From Artocarpus heterophyllus (lineage: Eukaryota > Streptophyta > Magnoliopsida > Rosales > Moraceae): 64,000 bases of DNA. The first letter of the stretch is position 1. Each line of letters opens with the position of its first letter. The position numbers were made by a program, and so were the translations under genes. Below, piece by piece: positions 60,015 to 64,000 of this stretch. The stretch lies in NCBI GenBank assembly GCA_025403435.1, contig CM046350.1, positions 24,987,661 through 25,051,660 of the forward strand. The letters run 5' to 3'. The notes beneath the pieces are model-generated. The model was not told the DNA's origin. It made no database searches and was given only the letters and a program-made list of their open reading frames with translations.

Positions 60015-61938
60015 AATAAGTAAGCAACAAAATTTTAAATTTTTTTTAATAAAAACTTTTTCCAAAAATGAGTTAGACATGCTATATATCATAAATAAAT
60101 CAAAGACCTTCATACCTTGGTAAATCAGAAACTACACTTCTAGTAGAAATTTATTCGATAGAATTACTACACGAGAATTGTGTCTGGAAGATTTTTAGTC
60201 AACTGGTCTTCTTTGTGATTCTATTTTCTATGGCCAAAATGCGAGTGGGCACACATCGTTCGATTCTCCTCTTGGTAACGTCTTCTTCTAACCACATAAA
60301 CTTATAGTTATTGATGTTAAACAATAACCCTATAGGAGTTTCAAAGTTTCTCTCTCTAGAATGCCCTCTCTTAATTTTTCAATTAATTTAATTTGCCATA
60401 GAAATAAGGGCACCCATTCTATTCAGATAGGGCTTCAAAATATGTCGCTGGGTCAAAATCCCGTAGCAAAACGTGTAATATGTGTTTACTAACGTAGAGG
60501 ATTGGTCAACCAGTTGGTCGGGGTTGATCTTATATTAACACTCTTGCTGCTCCATTTGACTAGCCTAAGCCATCATCCATTCGGTTTTGACTCGATTGAA
60601 TAATTACCCATTCTATTTGATATGAGAATCTTAAATAGAGCCTTAGTTTTGATTCAAATAACCCAATACTGAAGTTATCTTATTAAAACAGTCACATGCC
60701 GATAATCCAATATCAAATAAAATACATATAAATAATTCAACACGTTTATTTTAAATGAATTCACAAAATCAATTCAATCAATAAACTAATATGAATTATT
60801 AAATCTAATATTTTGAATTTGAAGCTATCATAAATTAACATAAGGTACCAATTTGTAGGAAAAACATGTTGTATTGTTACAGAACAATTTGTAAGCTTGC
60901 AATAAGGACCCAATAAGCATATATAGATCAAACTCTTAAAATTATAAAATAACATCCTTGATGATCATTTTACAATTATCAACTCTAAAGCTATTCTCTT
61001 AAAGGCTTAGAGTTGTACTCTCAAACTATATACAAATATACTAAACTCCATTAAGTTTTTCGTCCATGACATATCATGATACACGACATCCCCATAGGAT
61101 TTTCATAATAAGGTTAAGGACAAATATTGTTTTACCATCCCAATCATATTTGTCTTATGTTCCATTTTCTAATCATAATTACTATTCTTAAACAATACAA
61201 ATAGTGAACCATTTAGTTACACAAATGTATCCAAATGGTAGAGCGCTTTAGTTTTCCAATTCTAGGATAATGCCTATAAAAGAATATCATTAACTCTACT
61301 ACAAAGCTATGGATTACATATCTATGAATAACTAGGTTACACCATTCAAGAATCATGTCTATAATATACCGATATGCATACCTTCATTTAGTTCAAGATG
61401 TCACCCTTTTATACATCAAAATACACAAGTTAAGAATACGAACCCATTAATCCATTTTAAAATTAAGATGTAACACATATGACTGTCTAAAATGAGTGAA
61501 TTTATTCAAATAGAATTATTAACTAAATCAATTCATCTTTAGTCACAACCTAATATATCGCCACTAATGACAATATACCAATATCTCTACCCATAAAGTC
61601 CTACTCTGATGATGAAGGTATGTCATCTCCTTTTAGGGATGTAGACAACATAACAATTATAACATAAATAAAATACTCAACTTTATTTCCTTGATTGCAG
61701 ACCATTTATGTTTAGACCTTTACCTTGAGATTCATGTCTTCTGCATAATATGTCCATCATATGCATGATCTTAAAGATTTAGAACGACAGTATTAAGTTT
61801 TTGTTTGTTTAGCATACATTCATTATAAATGAATATAAAGGGGACATAATTGATATATGACATAAATAATAATTTCTTTATTGATCAAATGTCTCAAAAA
61901 ATAGTATCATTATTTAATGCTTAGGGCACTGTCTAATA
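60015..61938 (-). repeat. Family X LTR, copy C
   Basis: On the minus strand it begins TATTAGACAGTGCCC (61938) and runs colinear with copies A and B to GCATGTCTAACTC and AAAATTTTGTTGCTTACTT near 60015. It has the same pre-terminal blocks (AGAGAGGGCATTCTAGAG, CACTCGCATTTTGGCC). The terminus has diverged from the CAACA seen in the other copies, so the left boundary is approximate. The frame at 60761-60955 is chance. Confidence 0.65.
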
Positions 61939-61973
61939 ATCTCCTACTTTCTCTAAGTGAGTAAATGTAACAT

Positions 61974-62622
61974 TGTTAGGGTTATGCTCGGCATCTAGTT
62001 TCCAAAGAACTCTCCTTGACTATTCAGCCACCTTTGCTTAGATAAAGCCCCTTTTGGACATCCCTAAGACTCCTCACTGATCAGCACTTCTCCCGTGGTG
62101 CTCCTAAGGCCTCTGTTGGCCACCACACAAGATGTCGCCTCCTATAGAAGAACAGGTGCTTGGGACGGACTGACATAGCTTGCAACTAGGCAACAACTCA
62201 TTCCTAATGCCTGACACATGGCCTCACCACAACCTTTAGATGAGGGTTTGACCACCACTTGGGATTGTGACACTTGTAACCTACCCCCTAGCACCACTTG
62301 ATGGGACGCCCGAATCATGAGTCAAACCTGCCTTACACCTAGTCCAAGTTGTGGCCTATAAATAGAGAGCATTTACTCCACCAAAGAGGTAACATGGACT
62401 TTCACACCTAACCCTACTCTTGATCTCGACCAAACAGGTACTTGACTTGAGTGTCGGAGAGCCTTTGGCCGGCACAGTATTGGTGTCTCCCTTAACCTCT
62501 GAGGTGCTTCTTCTTCTTGTTTTAGGGACTCCTTGAGAAGTTGAAATGAGCAAGGCTAACAGTCCGACCACCCTACACAGCTGGACATGGCGTTGATCGC
62601 CAACAGACCAAGTAGAGCATCA
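61974..62622 (+). repeat. 5' LTR of a Tat-type element
   Basis: It starts TGTTAGGGTTATGC and ends around GAGCATCA at 62622, just before a primer site. TATA box TATAAATA at 62357-62364. It is GC-richer than its flanks. The minus frame at 62356-62571 is a shadow. Confidence 0.7.
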
Positions 62623-62626
62623 ATAG

Positions 62627-62643
62627 TTTGGCGCTAGAAGGAG
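62627..62643 (+). other. Primer-binding site of the Tat-type element
   Basis: TTTGGCGCTAGAAGGAG follows the LTR by four bases. TTTGGCGCTAGAAGGA-type sites are common in Tat-lineage plant gypsy elements. Confidence 0.7.
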
Positions 62644-62690
62644 TTCCCCGTACCTTTCTAGTATTCCTATTAATAGCATCCTTATTCAAC

Positions 62691-63487
62691 ATGGCTGCAA
62701 GAAGAAATACTCACCACGAGGCTCCCCGACAAGAAGGGTCAAGGAACACCCAAAGCCAAAATTAGACCAGCCTCGTAGTAAGCCCCACGTAGCTAGGTCC
62801 TGATCACGTAGCCAGGGCAGCAAGGGCGGAGTAGCCCCAGCCACCAAAGACCCTATGCAAGAATTGACCACTATAGTGTGCCTTTTTGCATAGCAAATAG
62901 CGTAACAACAAGCACAACAACCACCTTCACTCTCCTTTCGCCAATCTATGAGGATGGGGTAGGTGGTTGAGCAAGGCCGAGGGACGATTCCCACAATGAA
63001 GAAGACTTCAAGCAAGTCAGAGACCAAGCCTTGGAGAGTGTCTCCCAAAGCAATCAACTAGTCCGAGATGGTTGGCTCGGGCCTCGAGATGGCCTCGATT
63101 GCTCCCTACAAGGTCTACAGGCCTCTGTCTTTGATAGGCTTGGGGATCAGGGGCTCGTCTTGCCCAAGATCGACCAAAGGCTAGAGGTAATAGGGTAAAA
63201 GGTAGAGCACCATACAAGGTGAAACTACCTGAAGACGGCAACAGTAGACAACTACGAGACCTACAGAGGTAAATTGATCAAATTTTAAACCGCTATAAGG
63301 TCGATGAGGGTGGTATGTACCCTTCACTGATTCCATCATCAGGGCCCCCATGCCAAATAAATTCAAGGTGTTGCAGATCAAGGCTTACGATGGAACGACA
63401 AATGCAGACGAGCACCTCGAGTTCCATAAGGGCTACATGATGCTGCAGAATACCAATGATGACACAATGTACAAAGCATTTTCATAA
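62691..63487 (+). pseudogene. Tat-type gag, 5' part, truncated
   Basis: ATG at 62691 starts MAARRNTHHEAPRQEGSRN and stops after 25 codons. In a different phase, 63320-63487 encodes PFTDSIIRAPMPNKF, then YDGTTNADEHLE, then YMMLQNTNDDTMYKAFS and a stop at 63485. In Tat-type gags this block (PF-x2-I-x3-P-x-P-x-KF, then YDG-x-DP-x2-HL) starts the Retrotrans_gag domain. Coding similarity ends at 63487 and nothing downstream belongs to gag or pol, so the element is truncated or interrupted there. The long minus-strand frames at 62686-63381 are shadows. Confidence 0.7.
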
Positions 63488-64000
63488 GTTTAAGATGTTA
63501 TTTAATGTGCAAACCTTATTTGATAGTCTTTAATACACATTTATTTACTATATTAGCCCATATATTGGATTAATTCCAACACAAATCCCCTCCTTCGACC
63601 TGGAGTATTGCATCTCCTCCGACTGCATTATCGCCTCCTCGTTGATTTCCCCTATTTGTTGCACCTCCAACTGTGTCGATTGCGTACAACAAGATTTGTC
63701 GCATCTGCTCTTCATTGAATTTCTATTTTACATCCTCAAAGACCAATCTGAGGTGCCCAGCACATCAAAGTTGTTCATGATGTGCCCATAACAGATATGG
63801 GGACAAGCCCATCAGAGAGGGGACAACATCTTGTTGTTGTGGTTTTTTTTTTTAGCAAGTTGTCATTGTTTTTTTAATTGTTAATTCTCCCTCGCTTTTT
63901 TTATGTTTTGTTTATTTCTCTTTCTAATTACAAGAAACATTTTATCTGCCACAAATAGTTGGAGTAGTTATGATCTCTTTTTATTTCTATAAAAGTAATG
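63488..64000. other. Unassigned end of window
   Basis: 63488-63592 is AT-rich. 63593-63840 is GC-richer: on the minus strand an open stretch reads KFNEEQMRQILLYAIDTVGG, then glycine-rich GNQRGGDNAVGGDA, without a start. I do not recognise it. It may be a fragment of an element cut by the window edge. Confidence 0.3.

Noticed and set aside
62686..63381. Minus-strand frames of 64-123 codons
   Set aside because: They oppose the Tat-type gag remnant on the plus strand and contain no recognisable motif.

Overview
This window is plant nuclear DNA. It holds one intact gene in the first quarter and almost nothing but nested, decayed LTR retrotransposons after that. An angiosperm is indicated by a class III HD-ZIP transcription factor gene with the usual 18 coding exons, by a miR165/166 target site, and by Tekay, Galadriel, Athila and Tat type Ty3/gypsy elements. 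The species cannot be named from sequence alone. The AT-rich, LTR-laden background suggests a repeat-rich genome.

Layout. 1-4.7 kb: a truncated LTR (called family X, copy A), a fragment of a Tat-type integrase on the minus strand, and LTR-type DNA inserted into that fragment. 4.7-7.4 kb: AT-rich upstream DNA and the long leader of the HD-ZIP III gene, with a TA microsatellite, GA tracts and two tandem upstream ORFs. 7.4-13.6 kb: the PHABULOSA/PHAVOLUTA-like gene, 852 residues, with every splice junction readable. 13.6-17.6 kb: AT-rich intergenic DNA with one likely Mutator-type MITE and one unidentified GC-richer block. 17.8-20.6 kb: an internally deleted chromovirus (Galadriel-like) on the minus strand.

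21.4-48.5 kb is a nested stack. A second family X LTR (copy B) was split by a 12.06 kb Tekay element (22343-34401, 5-bp duplication ATTCT). It was split again by an LTR-like repeat (called Y), which was itself split by an 11.8 kb Athila-type element (35048-46868, duplication ATCCT/ATCCC). 48.6-59.8 kb holds two related large LTR-like repeats (Z and D). D is interrupted by a 3.66 kb non-autonomous LTR element whose interior is a tandem array of a 122-bp unit (53783-57440). 60.0-61.9 kb is a third family X copy on the minus strand. 62.0-63.5 kb is the 5' LTR and a gag remnant of a Tat-type element.

Functional reading. Only the HD-ZIP III gene looks active. Every retroelement reading frame has stop codons, frameshifts or lost catalytic residues, and many of the stops fit C-to-T or G-to-A decay. 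The less ordinary observations are an extra gag-like ORF upstream of gag-pol in the Tekay element, a 22-bp minisatellite motif shared by three different LTR-type repeats, the array-filled non-autonomous element, and the TGATG-linked upstream ORFs in the HD-ZIP III leader. I see no evidence of a wholly new multi-gene system.
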